A DNA stretch of 64,000 nt from Nitrosopumilaceae archaeon (lineage in GTDB: Archaea > Thermoproteota > Nitrososphaeria > Nitrososphaerales > Nitrosopumilaceae), in assembly GCA_030041535.1 (NCBI GenBank), contig JASHNR010000042.1, positions 1 to 64,000 of the forward strand. The letters run 5' to 3'. Below are positions 8,673-18,511 of this stretch, piece by piece. Every line of letters starts with the position of its first letter. The stretch's first letter is position 1. A program made the position numbers and the translations under genes. Under the pieces are notes generated by a model. The model was given only the letters and a program-made list of their open reading frames with translations, was not told where the DNA came from and did no database searches.

Positions 8673-9803
8673 TTGGAATCAGATCTTACTGAAATAGTTG
8701 AGGGCACAACCAAGCTTCTAGTGCCTAAAGGGTCACTAGTAGAAAAAGTCCCTCCAATGGAGCCGGCTTTCTTCAATCCAAGAGCGAAAATAAACAGGGA
8801 TTTTTCGATAATAGCATATGCCGCGTTTCTGAAAACTTTCAAGGGGCCCAAAGTCTTTCTTGATTCGCTTGCAGGCATAGGTGCAAGAAGTGTCAGAGTT
8901 GCAAATGAATTAGACACAATAGAGAAAGTCTTCATAAATGATGTAAATCCAAAAGCACTAGAGATTGCAGAAAACATTGCCAAATTAAATAATGTCACAA
9001 ATTGTAGTTTCTCAGAAAATGAAGCTTGCAGATTTCTTAGTTTGCATTCTAAAAGAGAGCAGAGAGGAGCAATTGTTGACATTGATCCATTTGGATCTCC
9101 ATCAAAATACCTTGATTGTGGGATAAGGGCTACATTTCACGGTGGTCTTCTTTCTGTTACGGCTACAGATCTTACAGTGTTACATGGCCTATTTCCTGCT
9201 GCGTGTAAACGAAAGTACTACGGCGTACCAGTCAGGGTGGAGTACGGAGACGAAATCGCACTTAGATTAATTCTTGGATGCATAAATATAGTTGCGGGAA
9301 GACTGGATGTGAAAATAATGCCTCTGTTTGTGCAAAATAACATGCATTACTACAAGGCATACGTGAAAGTGCTTGTTAAAACAAATGATAAGGATGAAAT
9401 GGGTTTCATATTGCATTGTAAAAATTGTGGCAACAGGCACATTACAAGCGAAGTCAGATACAAATGTGAGGTTTGCAATTTGAAAGCAGAACTTGCAGGT
9501 CCACTCTGGATTGGGAGTCTCTACAACAAGGATTTTGTAAATGAGATGATTATTGAAGAAAAACAATTTCAGGTAGATAAATCATGCAAGAAGATATTAG
9601 AAAAATGCAAAGACGAAATAGATATGCCTCCCACGTACTTTACAATTGACGAGCTAGCTCACATGAAACATTCTGCGCCAATTTCATTGGCAAAAACAAT
9701 AGAAAAGATCCAGAATGCTGGCTTTAGTGCAAGTGCAACAAGCCTCAATCCTGCAGCTTTTAAGACAGATGCACGTGTAGATGAAATCCTGTCTATAATC
9801 TAA
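8673..9803 (+). CDS. trm1: tRNA (guanine26-N2)-dimethyltransferase
   Basis: The 376-residue protein has the Trm1 SAM domain (LDSLAGIGARSVRVANE, FINDVNPKALEIAENI) and the catalytic IVDIDPFGSP motif. A C-terminal zinc site, CKNCGNRH...YKCEVC, is visible. It makes m2,2G26 in tRNA. The TTG at 8673 directly follows an in-frame stop and lies about 27 nt after the TATA-like box ATTAAAT (8644-8650), so a leaderless TTG start is well supported. The 3' end overlaps convergent rlmE by 4 nt. Confidence 0.94.
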   Translation: MESDLTEIVEGTTKLLVPKGSLVEKVPPMEPAFFNPRAKINRDFSIIAYAAFLKTFKGPKVFLDSLAGIGARSVRVANELDTIEKVFINDVNPKALEIAENIAKLNNVTNCSFSENEACRFLSLHSKREQRGAIVDIDPFGSPSKYLDCGIRATFHGGLLSVTATDLTVLHGLFPAACKRKYYGVPVRVEYGDEIALRLILGCINIVAGRLDVKIMPLFVQNNMHYYKAYVKVLVKTNDKDEMGFILHCKNCGNRHITSEVRYKCEVCNLKAELAGPLWIGSLYNKDFVNEMIIEEKQFQVDKSCKKILEKCKDEIDMPPTYFTIDELAHMKHSAPISLAKTIEKIQNAGFSASATSLNPAAFKTDARVDEILSII

Positions 9804-10396
9804 TTTCCAAGATATCCCAAGCAGATATGATACAATTCACTGCTTGTTCTTCTGCTGGCTTTTGGTTTTTTTAGTTGTACTTTGACAAACTTTTTCTTCA
9901 TATAGTCTCGAAATTCATTTGAATATTCACCATCAAAGACCTTGAACAATGCATTGCCTTTTCGTGCAAGAACGTGATCCATTATTTTACTTGCAGCGTA
10001 ATTCAAAGAGATTTGACGACCATGATCCATAGACCATGTACCGGTAATTTGTGGAGAAATGTCACATATTACAGCATTTACCTTTGTACCAAAATAGTCA
10101 AAGATTGATTCCACAATTGATTCATCTTCAATATCACCGCGTATTATGTGAGCATTTGAAATTTCTTCAACAAATGCTTTGTCAATTCCCATAACTTTTC
10201 CCCTATTACCTGCTAATTCAAGAGCTACCTGAGTCCATCCTCCTGGCGAGCATCCCAAATCCAAAACATAAAATCCCGGTCCAATAATTCTGTAAGAGAG
10301 GTTTAACTCTTTGAGCTTGTATGCGGCTCTGCTCCTATATCCCTCTTGATGAGCTAATCGCCTATACAAGTCACGCCGTGCGTCTATTAGTTTCAT
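9800..10396 (-). CDS. rlmE: RlmE/FtsJ-type 2'-O-ribose methyltransferase
   Basis: This compact 198-residue RrmJ-fold enzyme has RSRAAYKLKEL (catalytic Lys), VLDLGCSPGGWTQVAL (SAM site), the acidic ICDISPQITGTW motif and LFKVFDGEYSNEF, giving the K-D-K-E tetrad. It methylates a ribose in the large rRNA or a tRNA. Its start overlaps the stop of the TFE-beta-like gene by 4 nt, so the two are probably cotranscribed. Confidence 0.92.
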   Translation of the reverse strand: MKLIDARRDLYRRLAHQEGYRSRAAYKLKELNLSYRIIGPGFYVLDLGCSPGGWTQVALELAGNRGKVMGIDKAFVEEISNAHIIRGDIEDESIVESIFDYFGTKVNAVICDISPQITGTWSMDHGRQISLNYAASKIMDHVLARKGNALFKVFDGEYSNEFRDYMKKKFVKVQLKKPKASRRTSSELYHICLGYLGN

Positions 10397-10977
10397 TTCT
10401 TTGTCTTTTTAGAATTTCCAAACTCAGTTAATACCCATTGTTCTATAAGAGGACAGGTTCGTGGGCTTACTTCACCTTCTAGCGTACACTTGGATTCAAC
10501 AGGACAGATGAGACATGGTGCAGATTCTATTGATAGAGTGCTGACAGGAGCATGAGCAATCTTGAGTTTGTATGTCCATCTTCCATCTTCCAAAATCTTT
10601 TCTCTTTTGATCAGATGTTGTCTTTCAAGTTTTAGAGCAAGTCTTGAGCCATCCCGGATTGAAAGTTTGAGTTTCTTCCACAATTCGCTTTGAAACATAC
10701 CGTCATCACCACGTTTTGCAACATGGGCAAGTACTGTCGTTTTGAGTTTTTCCATATCCAGTCCTTCAATCTCAAAGTTTTCAATCTCTTTTTCATCAAT
10801 TTCCTCAAGCTCCTCTTCAGTAGGCTCTACTTGTTTCTTCTTTGACTCAGAGATCTTTTTGTCTGCCTTTGGAGATATTTTCTTTACTTCTACTTTCTTT
10901 TCTTCTGACTTTTTTATCTCTACTACTTTCTTTGCTTCATTTTTCTTTGATGATTTTTTCTCTTTCTTTTTAGCCAT
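10393..10977 (-). CDS. TFE-beta/Rpc34-like winged-helix Fe-S protein
   Basis: Residues 1-55 are almost all Lys/Glu/Ser, a disordered basic tail. Residues 75-145 read as a winged helix (HVAKRGDDGMFQSELWKKL... LERQHLIKREK). The C-terminus carries four cysteines, C155, C158, C164 and C175 (CLICPVESKC and RTCPLIEQW), the arrangement of the 4Fe-4S domain in archaeal TFE-beta and RNA polymerase III subunit RPC39. The likely role is to help open promoter complexes. The long basic tail is unusual. The assignment rests on domain order and cysteine spacing. Confidence 0.62.
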   Translation of the reverse strand: MAKKKEKKSSKKNEAKKVVEIKKSEEKKVEVKKISPKADKKISESKKKQVEPTEEELEEIDEKEIENFEIEGLDMEKLKTTVLAHVAKRGDDGMFQSELWKKLKLSIRDGSRLALKLERQHLIKREKILEDGRWTYKLKIAHAPVSTLSIESAPCLICPVESKCTLEGEVSPRTCPLIEQWVLTEFGNSKKTKK

Positions 10978-11052
10978 AATTATATCTCAATAACAACAAC
11001 GTTACTCCTCACTGATACTTGGTTGATTGCAATATAATAACATATGATTCAA

Positions 11053-11532
11053 TTATTGAACGTTAAATGTGGCAGTCACGTTTATGTCATTCTGATATGA
11101 TTTATCCTTCATATCTGCCACAATCTGATAGGTTCCAGTACTATTGATAACTGGAGAAAACATCTCATGAAGTGGAAGTGTAGAATTTGTTTGGGCAAAG
11201 CACTGTGAAAAATAGGCATTCTGATCTATGGCTTGTTTTGGAGAGGTCTGCAGATTATAGATTGTCATGTACAAGTCACCACAGTCAAAAGAAGTATTGT
11301 TCACTCTTACAGTGAAGTTTAACGGTACAGATACGGGATATGAATTCAAAAGATTCACTATTTTGATATCTTTGCTACCCTCCTGAGCAGACTGGGCTAC
11401 AAAGTTAAGCTGCCACATGTTTAGTTGTCTATCAGGTTGTGCCAAAACGTTTGACAAAACAAATCCACCAAGAATTACTGAAATTACTACAGGCAGTACG
11501 AAAACAACATAAACTATTTTCCTTGCAGCCAT
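11053..11532 (-). CDS. Secreted or membrane-anchored protein, unknown function
   Basis: The 159-residue protein starts with a signal-anchor (KIVYVVFVLPVVISVILGGFV, about residues 5-25). An outside domain with regularly spaced beta-strand-like segments and two Cys (D/C near 83 and 106) follows. It ends in a beta-strand repeat common in archaeal surface proteins (GTYQIVADMKD). No family is recognised; localisation is the only safe statement. It is divergent from the OLD-like gene. Confidence 0.6.
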   Translation of the reverse strand: MAARKIVYVVFVLPVVISVILGGFVLSNVLAQPDRQLNMWQLNFVAQSAQEGSKDIKIVNLLNSYPVSVPLNFTVRVNNTSFDCGDLYMTIYNLQTSPKQAIDQNAYFSQCFAQTNSTLPLHEMFSPVINSTGTYQIVADMKDKSYQNDINVTATFNVQ

Positions 11533-11640
11533 TTTGTAATCTAACCGCTTGAATTCCCTTATATCTATTTGGTCAGAAAATGAATTCTCATGATAATTTT
11601 GACGAATAAGTTAAATCACAGACTGGGCAATAGCCGCTAG

Positions 11641-13728
11641 ATGCGACTTAGGAAATTTAGAGTTAGATCTTATCGTTGCATTCATGATTCGGGGGAGATT
11701 AAAGTTGGAGACTTGGCTGCATTCATAGGAAGAAATGAAAGTGGCAAGACAACAATACTTGAAGCTCTTACTCTACTAAATAAAGATCAAAAGGTTTCAG
11801 AGTTAGATCTCTGTGACGAAATGTCTGAGGAATTAAAATCCGAAATCAGACTTGCTGAAGGAGACTTTGATCTAAATGAAAAAGAGATTGCACTAATTAG
11901 AGAAAAATTTCCAAATCTCCAGGATATAAGAAAAGTTAAGATTTACAGGACAAACAAGAATCCCCGCATTCAGTATGACTTTGGAGATGTTAAGATAAGT
12001 GGAGAGGCAAGCAAGCGGCTCAATTCATGGGAAAATTTTGCAGATAGGATACAGGATTTTGTCAACTCCATGCCAAACCCCGTTAGAATACGTGTTGATA
12101 CAAAATTTCTATCAGGGTCTCCCCCAAGGACAAGAGATGTTTTCATGAACATGATGTCAGAATTTAACAATAATATCTACTTGCTTGCCTCAGAGGATCC
12201 ACGGATAGTATCAGAGTGGAGAAAGATCTACCAAGATTTGGACTACATATTTGATAATATGCTGATAGGAACAACTGAAAAGTCTGCCTTGGAAAACTTT
12301 GTTGAGGATAAATTGCATCCAAGATTTGTTTACTTTTCTGATTACAAGAAGATACTTGGAAATATTGACCTTGAAGAGTTCGTGAGAGAAACAAAGGGGA
12401 TTAGAGCCAAAGGATTGGAGTATGTTGAAGAGTTTGACAAGGTTGAGACTGTTATGAATTTGTTTTACTTGGCAGAACTGGACACAGAAAAGCTCGAAGA
12501 GGCTCAAGACAGCCCTTCAAAATTGATAAAGCTGCTTCACACCTCAAGCAGAAAGCTTAGTGATAGACTCAATCCCGCATGGAAGGGCGATCCTATTCAT
12601 GTAGAGCTAAGATGGAATCCGGGAAACATTTTGAGTGTTGTAATATCTGACGTTCATAAGGATGGAACTGTCACCAATACAGGTCTTTTGAATAGGAGAG
12701 CCGAAGGATTCAAGTGGACATTTTCTTTCATAGTAAACTTTGCAGCAGAAACTCAAAAAGCCGAACTAAAAGAAGCAATATTATTGCTTGACGAGCCAGC
12801 AAGAAACCTACATCCTGCACAACAAAGAGGCATATCTGATCTTCTCAAAGGTCTTGCCGGATCCAATCAAATACTATATGCCACGCATTCACCGTTTATG
12901 ATATTTGATTACACTCCTGGAAATCTTTTGGTAGTGGAACTTGATAAGAGAAAACACCTAAGTCATATTTACTATGATTACTGGAATGCAGATGATCAGA
13001 CATTAATTCCCATATTATACGGTCTTACAAGAGGACTAACAGAATCCATCGTTGACAGACAAATTGGATTTAATTCAAGACCAGTCATTATTGTTGAAAC
13101 AATGTCAGATTCCACATATCTAAACGCATTTGACAAATTTCTCAAAGATCCAAATCTGTCCATGAATCCATTGAATGTAGTACCAGCTTATAGTAAAAAC
13201 TCTGTTATGGCGTTAGCCATATTTTACAGAAATCACGGATATGATACGTTTGTGCTGCTTGACAATACAGATGAATCTAGCCAGATCTCCACGCAGCTTG
13301 AATCAAATCAATTCAAAAAGGTGCAAATGATATTCTTTGAGCTTGGCGGACAAACAAAGCAGTTTTTGGAAGATTTGATAATGGATGAGGATTATTTGTA
13401 TGCCGTGAATCAAACATATGAAGTAAAACTAAGAAAAGAAGGGTACAAAGCTCTAACTAAAGAAGCAGTATCGTCCAAGGGAAAAAGAAGTATGATAGAT
13501 AATCTAAATGAGATTTGGAAGGAGAACCAGCATCTAGGGTGGGAGAAATTTGATAGAGAGGAGATATGCAGATACATCTGTGAAAAAATCGCCATAGGCG
13601 AAACTGACTTTTTGACAGATAAAACGAAAGACCAGTTTAGGACGCTATATAGGCTAATAGCTGAGCGTATAAGACAGAATCAAAATCTAGGCTCGCCGGC
13701 AAGCCTCACCTACTCACGACGAGAGTAA
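11641..13728 (+). CDS. OLD-family-like ATPase with Toprim-type nuclease domain
   Basis: The 695-residue protein has a RecF/SMC-type ATPase. Walker A is GRNESGKTT (residues 30-38), Walker B is AILLLDEP with D384 E385, and the H-loop is YATHSPFM near 413. The C-terminal part looks like the Toprim domain of OLD nucleases: VIIVETMSDSTYL (E486, D490) and FVLLDNTDES (D540, D543). OLD proteins cut DNA and often act in phage defence. No UvrD-like helicase is next to it, so it is not a Gabija pair. Flanking genes encode surface proteins, so it appears to stand alone. Confidence 0.75.
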   Translation: MRLRKFRVRSYRCIHDSGEIKVGDLAAFIGRNESGKTTILEALTLLNKDQKVSELDLCDEMSEELKSEIRLAEGDFDLNEKEIALIREKFPNLQDIRKVKIYRTNKNPRIQYDFGDVKISGEASKRLNSWENFADRIQDFVNSMPNPVRIRVDTKFLSGSPPRTRDVFMNMMSEFNNNIYLLASEDPRIVSEWRKIYQDLDYIFDNMLIGTTEKSALENFVEDKLHPRFVYFSDYKKILGNIDLEEFVRETKGIRAKGLEYVEEFDKVETVMNLFYLAELDTEKLEEAQDSPSKLIKLLHTSSRKLSDRLNPAWKGDPIHVELRWNPGNILSVVISDVHKDGTVTNTGLLNRRAEGFKWTFSFIVNFAAETQKAELKEAILLLDEPARNLHPAQQRGISDLLKGLAGSNQILYATHSPFMIFDYTPGNLLVVELDKRKHLSHIYYDYWNADDQTLIPILYGLTRGLTESIVDRQIGFNSRPVIIVETMSDSTYLNAFDKFLKDPNLSMNPLNVVPAYSKNSVMALAIFYRNHGYDTFVLLDNTDESSQISTQLESNQFKKVQMIFFELGGQTKQFLEDLIMDEDYLYAVNQTYEVKLRKEGYKALTKEAVSSKGKRSMIDNLNEIWKENQHLGWEKFDREEICRYICEKIAIGETDFLTDKTKDQFRTLYRLIAERIRQNQNLGSPASLTYSRRE

Positions 13729-13842
13729 CTTGCGCTATTTTTTAGAATATCTACTTTACTCATAAATCACACTAAGCAGAAACGACAATGAATGATTTAT
13801 CATTAAGATTTAATTAGAGACTGGTTGCTCTTTTGTTGAGAA

Positions 13843-16026
13843 ATGTTATTAAAATCTATCATGCTTGCTGCATTGATAATTGGTAGCGTGTTTACCGGTC
13901 TTACACCTACGGTACATGCTTCTACGGCACAAACTTCATCTAATTTGGTGACAGTAACATCAACAAATACACCAGGTGGTACAACCCAACTACAAATTGC
14001 CAACAGTCCTTCAAACACTGTTGGTATTTCATCTCTTACTTTACAGATTAAAAATGGAAATTTCAACTCTTTTACATTAGCAAACGGATGGATAGGAAAG
14101 AAAACATCATCTGCCACCATAGCGTTTTTTGCTTCAAATCTACTAGAGCCTGGTAACTCAACAACGATTACAATCAACACCAATCAGCAGGCCCCAGATC
14201 TTGTATGGAGTGCATTTAATTTAAATAATAATCAGATAGGTACTGGTGAAATTGGAGCTCCAATAACACCTCCAACTACAAAAAATCCAAACCAGCCACA
14301 AAATCCAAATCAACCAAAAAATCCAAACCAACCACCGCCCTCACCTACCATAAATCCCGGAATACTAGGAACGTCTACTTTCAGAATCATACCTTCAACA
14401 CCAGCTCCAGGTTTTGATGTTCGTGTTGTAGGACAGAGCTTTGCATCATCAACATCCCTTGATTTGTATTTGGGAAGTCAAGAGATAGATACCTTTTCGT
14501 CAGACAGTAATGGGAACTTTGTCGTCACCACAACAATTCCTCAGAGCCAACAGCCAGGAAATGCAGACTTTGTTCTAAAAGACCAAGCAAATAATCAGAA
14601 AACGTTTACTACAACCATAGAATCAGCACCGTCTTCTAATGCAACAACTCAACAAGTAATTCCATTAACTGTAAATGTTGCTCCTATTTTACATCTAGGT
14701 GATACCGAAATAATTAATGGAACAGCAGATCCTGGCAGCACCGTGACAATTTCGCTATTGAATTCAACCGGAACAAGCATAACAACACTTACAGCATCTG
14801 CTAACACAGATGGATACTATGCAATATCACAAACAATTCCTAATGACAGACCATTTGGCAAGTACACAGTTGTAGTTTCAGATGGGCAAAGTCAAGCCAG
14901 TAAAGACTATACCGTAGCATCTATTCATCAAATCTCAATATCAACACCACAGCAGGAGTACAACGCTGGACAGGTCATGACAATAAATGGCACCTCAACA
15001 TCTAATCAACCTGTATCTATAATAATAACAGATCCAACCGGAAATCAGATATATGCAAAAGATGTCAATGTTACAGCGAATGGGGATATATCGCTAGAAT
15101 ATCAGATAGATCCTGCTGCCATCACAGGCACCTACGTTATCACTGCATCACAGGGAAGTGATTCAGTTCCTCTCTATGTTGGAGTAGGTACAGAACCAGT
15201 AGCAGGCATAACGGCTACTTTGGATAAATTAAATTACCAAAATACTGATAACCCAGTTGTCAGCATTTCAGCACCGCCTACTTCGACATTAAATCTTGTG
15301 ATAGTAGATCCTTCCGATCAAGAAAAATTTTCTGATGCGGTTTTGGTGGGGGCAGACGGTTTTGCCACATATTCATTTAATTTGACATCTTATAGCCCCG
15401 GCATCTACTCTTTAGTGTTGACCAGAGGAGATGACAAGGTAGTAGATAGCTTTTCAGTAGGGCTTCAAACGGGCTGTGGACAGATATCCATTAGGACTGT
15501 AGCATCCACATACTCACCAGGAGATGGCATGCTCATTTTCGGAAATGCCAACGCAGACTGTATCATACAGCTTGCTTTAACAGATCCAAATGGCGAGCTG
15601 ATAAAAACTGAACAATTATTTGTAAACAAAGAAGGTGTTTTTTCGGCATTTGACTTTAGGATACCTGATGATGGGGTACCTGGTACTTGGAGATTGGATG
15701 CCACAAGCGGTATAGATCATATAAGTTTGAACGTTAACGTACAATCTCAATCTCTGATGACTGTGCAATTAGATAAAAGCCCCCCGATCTATAATACAGG
15801 AAGTCTTGTCAAGATTTCAGGAACTGGCATAGGCCAGGACGTGAGTGTTTACATTAACATAATTGGAGCAAACAACACAAACATTGATACTTTATCCATT
15901 CACTCAACAGAAACTGGAGACTATAGTACAGAATGGGAGGTTCCAACATCCCTAAGTGCCGGAGTCTATACGATACAAGTAGAATCTACCGTTGGCAAAG
16001 TGACCACACCTATAACAATTCAATAA
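13843..16026 (+). CDS. Large secreted surface protein with repeated Ig-like domains
   Basis: The 727-residue protein has a signal peptide (about 1-26, ending near VHAS) and an N-terminal domain to about 140. A Pro/Asn/Gln linker with repeated NPNQP units (about 147-168) follows, then roughly six ~85-residue beta domains. These domains share motifs such as PTGNQIYAKDV / PSDQEKFSDAV and G.Y.I..S / G.YSLVLTRG, resembling MG2/Ig-like repeats of archaeal S-layer-associated proteins. It lacks an obvious C-terminal anchor. It probably works in the cell envelope or in adhesion. Confidence 0.72.
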   Translation: MLLKSIMLAALIIGSVFTGLTPTVHASTAQTSSNLVTVTSTNTPGGTTQLQIANSPSNTVGISSLTLQIKNGNFNSFTLANGWIGKKTSSATIAFFASNLLEPGNSTTITINTNQQAPDLVWSAFNLNNNQIGTGEIGAPITPPTTKNPNQPQNPNQPKNPNQPPPSPTINPGILGTSTFRIIPSTPAPGFDVRVVGQSFASSTSLDLYLGSQEIDTFSSDSNGNFVVTTTIPQSQQPGNADFVLKDQANNQKTFTTTIESAPSSNATTQQVIPLTVNVAPILHLGDTEIINGTADPGSTVTISLLNSTGTSITTLTASANTDGYYAISQTIPNDRPFGKYTVVVSDGQSQASKDYTVASIHQISISTPQQEYNAGQVMTINGTSTSNQPVSIIITDPTGNQIYAKDVNVTANGDISLEYQIDPAAITGTYVITASQGSDSVPLYVGVGTEPVAGITATLDKLNYQNTDNPVVSISAPPTSTLNLVIVDPSDQEKFSDAVLVGADGFATYSFNLTSYSPGIYSLVLTRGDDKVVDSFSVGLQTGCGQISIRTVASTYSPGDGMLIFGNANADCIIQLALTDPNGELIKTEQLFVNKEGVFSAFDFRIPDDGVPGTWRLDATSGIDHISLNVNVQSQSLMTVQLDKSPPIYNTGSLVKISGTGIGQDVSVYINIIGANNTNIDTLSIHSTETGDYSTEWEVPTSLSAGVYTIQVESTVGKVTTPITIQ

Positions 16027-16074
16027 AATCCAAATTAAGAAATATTTTTTACATCCACAGTTTGTGAAGCATTT

Positions 16075-16587
16075 GTGAATCTAAAAGAAAGAATCGCAGA
16101 GATACCCGATTTTCCAAAAAAGGGTATCTTGTTTAGGGATATTAGTCCTCTTTTAAGAGATCCGGCAGCACTTTCACTGATAGTAGAAGAATTCTCAAAA
16201 CGCATACACCCTAAAGAGGTAGACGTTTTTGTAGGTATAGAATCAAGAGGTTTCCCGCTAGCCTGTGCACTGGCTCTCAAATACAACAAGGGCATGATAA
16301 TGGTAAGAAAACAAGGAAAATTACCAGGCCCCACGCATAAACTGACATACAACATAGAGTACGGCACGGCTACAATGGAAATTCAAAGTGCTGCAATTAA
16401 AAAAGGCGAGAGGGTTCTCATATGTGACGATCTGCTTGCAACGGGTGGCACAGCAAAGGCTGCAGCCAAGCTGGTTGAAAAGTTGGGTGGAATTGTGACA
16501 GGTTTTGCTTTCATCATAGAATTAACGGAGCTGAGAGGATCTAAAGCAATTAAGAATTACCGACACGAATCGCTGGTGAAATATTGA
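16075..16587 (+). CDS. apt: Adenine phosphoribosyltransferase
   Basis: The 170-residue protein starts at GTG 16075 and has the APT N-terminus ([18 protein letters not shown]) and the PRPP-binding motif [17 protein letters not shown] near residues 118-134. It joins adenine to PRPP to give AMP. It overlaps mtnP by 4 nt, so adenine released by methylthioadenosine cleavage can be recovered by the same operon. Confidence 0.92.
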   Translation: MNLKERIAEIPDFPKKGILFRDISPLLRDPAALSLIVEEFSKRIHPKEVDVFVGIESRGFPLACALALKYNKGMIMVRKQGKLPGPTHKLTYNIEYGTATMEIQSAAIKKGERVLICDDLLATGGTAKAAAKLVEKLGGIVTGFAFIIELTELRGSKAIKNYRHESLVKY

Positions 16588-17378
16588 CAGAACAAGCTGA
16601 AGTTGGGATATTTGGCGGTACTGGAATTTATGACCCAGGATTACTAAGTGAGAGCAAAGAGATTACAATAGAAACTCCGTTTGGAAAGACTTCGGACTCG
16701 ATAACTGTTGGAATTTACAAAGGTACCAGAGTTGCTTTTATGCCCAGACACGGGAGAAAGCACACAATTCCTCCGCACCTGATAAACTTTAGAGCAAATA
16801 TTTGGGCCTTCAAAGAGATGGGCATCAAGCGAATAATAGCACCGTCAGCTGTTGGCAGTCTACAAGAAAAATTAAAACCAGGAGATGTAGTAATTCCTAC
16901 CCAGTTTATTGATTTTACAAAATCAAGAAAGTATACTTTATTTGAAGACGGTAAGGTAGTACACATATCAGTAGCTGACCCCTTTTGCCCCGAACTTCAA
17001 GCCTCGGTATATAATGCTGCAAAAAAGATGGATTTGCACTTGCACAAGGATGCAACCTATGTCTGCATAGAAGGACCTAGATTCTCTACAAGAGCAGAAT
17101 CCAAATTCTACAAGAATGTCATAGGAGCTGACATAATAGGAATGACCCTAGTTCCAGAATGCCAACTTGCAAGAGAGGCCCAAATATGCTATGTCTCAGT
17201 TTCTACTGTTACAGACTATGATGTATGGGCAGACAAACCAGTAACTGCCAAAGAGGTTTTAGAAACATTGTCAAAAAATGTCAAGACCACAAAGAATCTT
17301 CTTGGAATTCTTCTTGACTTGATTCCAAAACAAAGAAATTGTGCTTGTGCAAAAGCGCTGGAAGAAGCAGGATTTTAA
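16584..17378 (+). CDS. mtnP: S-methyl-5'-thioadenosine phosphorylase
   Basis: The 264-residue nucleoside phosphorylase has [12 protein letters not shown] at its N-terminus, [20 protein letters not shown] (phosphate and substrate binding), [13 protein letters not shown], and [13 protein letters not shown] with [10 protein letters not shown] (base recognition). It splits methylthioadenosine from polyamine or related pathways into adenine and methylthioribose-1-phosphate. It starts with TTG within the apt stop region (4-nt overlap). Confidence 0.92.
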   Translation: MTEQAEVGIFGGTGIYDPGLLSESKEITIETPFGKTSDSITVGIYKGTRVAFMPRHGRKHTIPPHLINFRANIWAFKEMGIKRIIAPSAVGSLQEKLKPGDVVIPTQFIDFTKSRKYTLFEDGKVVHISVADPFCPELQASVYNAAKKMDLHLHKDATYVCIEGPRFSTRAESKFYKNVIGADIIGMTLVPECQLAREAQICYVSVSTVTDYDVWADKPVTAKEVLETLSKNVKTTKNLLGILLDLIPKQRNCACAKALEEAGF

Positions 17379-17659
17379 CCGTCTGCAAAGGACTCTTTTT
17401 TGAGGCCTTCAGGTAGAGAGATATCCCCACGAACTAGCTTTTGTTGTAGTTCGCCTATTATTTCATCCACGTCATAACCAAGTTTTACCAGTTCCTTTTG
17501 AACAGCTTTTGAAATTTTAGCGCCAATATTATGGCCTCCTATCCTTCCAAATGCAATGGCACTAAACTTGAAGGAATTATCGTCAATGATAAAAATACCT
17601 GTTATCTTGGCTGCCATTTGAGTGCCACGCACGTTTTTGATATGAACCTCAAAATTCAT
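17375..17659 (-). CDS. Conserved hypothetical protein (94 aa)
   Basis: A small alpha/beta protein with no cysteines. The N-terminal half forms strands ([20 protein letters not shown]). The middle has [32 protein letters not shown], a possible nucleotide- or RNA-contacting helix. No family is recognised. It converges on mtnP (4-nt overlap of stops) and is followed upstream by two other small minus-strand genes, probably one short operon. Confidence 0.6.
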   Translation of the reverse strand: MNFEVHIKNVRGTQMAAKITGIFIIDDNSFKFSAIAFGRIGGHNIGAKISKAVQKELVKLGYDVDEIIGELQQKLVRGDISLPEGLKKESFADG

Positions 17660-17668
17660 GGTATGATT

Positions 17669-18067
17669 CTATATCTCAATGGCCTTATTTACGGAGTTTT
17701 CAATTAAAAAATTCCAGTGTTTGTCATCTTCTATTTTAAAGTCCTTGACTTTGAGTGTTATGATTTTATCTTCCAAGCATTCATGTTGAATTTCATCATC
17801 TTTCTTAATCTTAACAAGCTTCCATTTCTCCTTGTGTTTTTTCAGATTACATAGAAGAACAGCCCATTTCTGATCTGGAGATATTTTTGGCATTCCAACA
17901 TAATCGACGATATTTTCAATTCCAAGTTGTTTTTCTTCACAAAAGATTTTTTTGCACTTTACACAGCGCCAAATGTCTACAGAACCAATCGTTCGCTTTT
18001 CATAGTTTATGTTTGTGACTCCAAAGTAAACTATCTCATGTTTACAAGAATCCTGTTCTTCAGACAT
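17669..18067 (-). CDS. Hypothetical zinc-ribbon-like protein
   Basis: The 132-residue protein begins with an acidic Cys-containing stretch and CVKCKKIFCEE (near 35-45), a C-x2-C-x4-C pattern that suggests a metal-bound knuckle with the earlier CKH. The rest is charged and helical/beta-like without a recognisable domain. No function can be assigned. Confidence 0.5.
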   Translation of the reverse strand: MSEEQDSCKHEIVYFGVTNINYEKRTIGSVDIWRCVKCKKIFCEEKQLGIENIVDYVGMPKISPDQKWAVLLCNLKKHKEKWKLVKIKKDDEIQHECLEDKIITLKVKDFKIEDDKHWNFLIENSVNKAIEI

Positions 18068-18088
18068 TATTCCTTTTCAATATGGGTT

Positions 18089-18472
18089 CTATTTAGTTCT
18101 TGCATAGTCATACGGTTTTTCTAAAACAATTGATATGTTGTCAACCAGTAAATTCTTTTTAAAAGGAATATTTTCTCTCAAACACATTCTTCTATACATG
18201 TTAACTACAGCAAATCTTGGATGCATGGATTCAAACTCTGTCTTTGTAATATCAATAAATCCTCCCAAGTCAACAAGACTTTTTGTCACTTCAAATGCTT
18301 GCGAGTCTGATATGCTAAGACTTTGTGCAATATCTTTTGCTGATTTTTTTCCTTCCTTTACAACCAAGACGAAAACTTTTGCTTGTATTGGAGATAGTCT
18401 AAGTTCTGAAACAAGTTTTTCTTCAACGTCATCAATGTTTACACTCACAAGTGCTGAGACAAATTTTGCCAT
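18089..18472 (-). CDS. TrmB-like winged-helix regulator
   Basis: The 127-residue protein carries a winged helix typical of TrmB/archaeal regulators: LRLSPIQAKVFVLVVKEGKKSAKDIAQSLSISDSQAFEVTKSLVDLGGF (about 25-75). A short C-terminal extension contains MYRRMCLREN. It faces ubiX across a ~40-bp promoter region, so ubiX is one candidate target. That link is inferred only from position. Confidence 0.65.
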   Translation of the reverse strand: MAKFVSALVSVNIDDVEEKLVSELRLSPIQAKVFVLVVKEGKKSAKDIAQSLSISDSQAFEVTKSLVDLGGFIDITKTEFESMHPRFAVVNMYRRMCLRENIPFKKNLLVDNISIVLEKPYDYARTK

Positions 18473-18511
18473 AATTAAAGATGCTCAAAGCTATGAAATT
18501 AAATAACGAAG

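Noticed and set aside
11641-13728. Gabija (GajA-like) defence system
   Set aside because: No UvrD-like GajB helicase is next to the OLD-like gene; both neighbours are envelope proteins.
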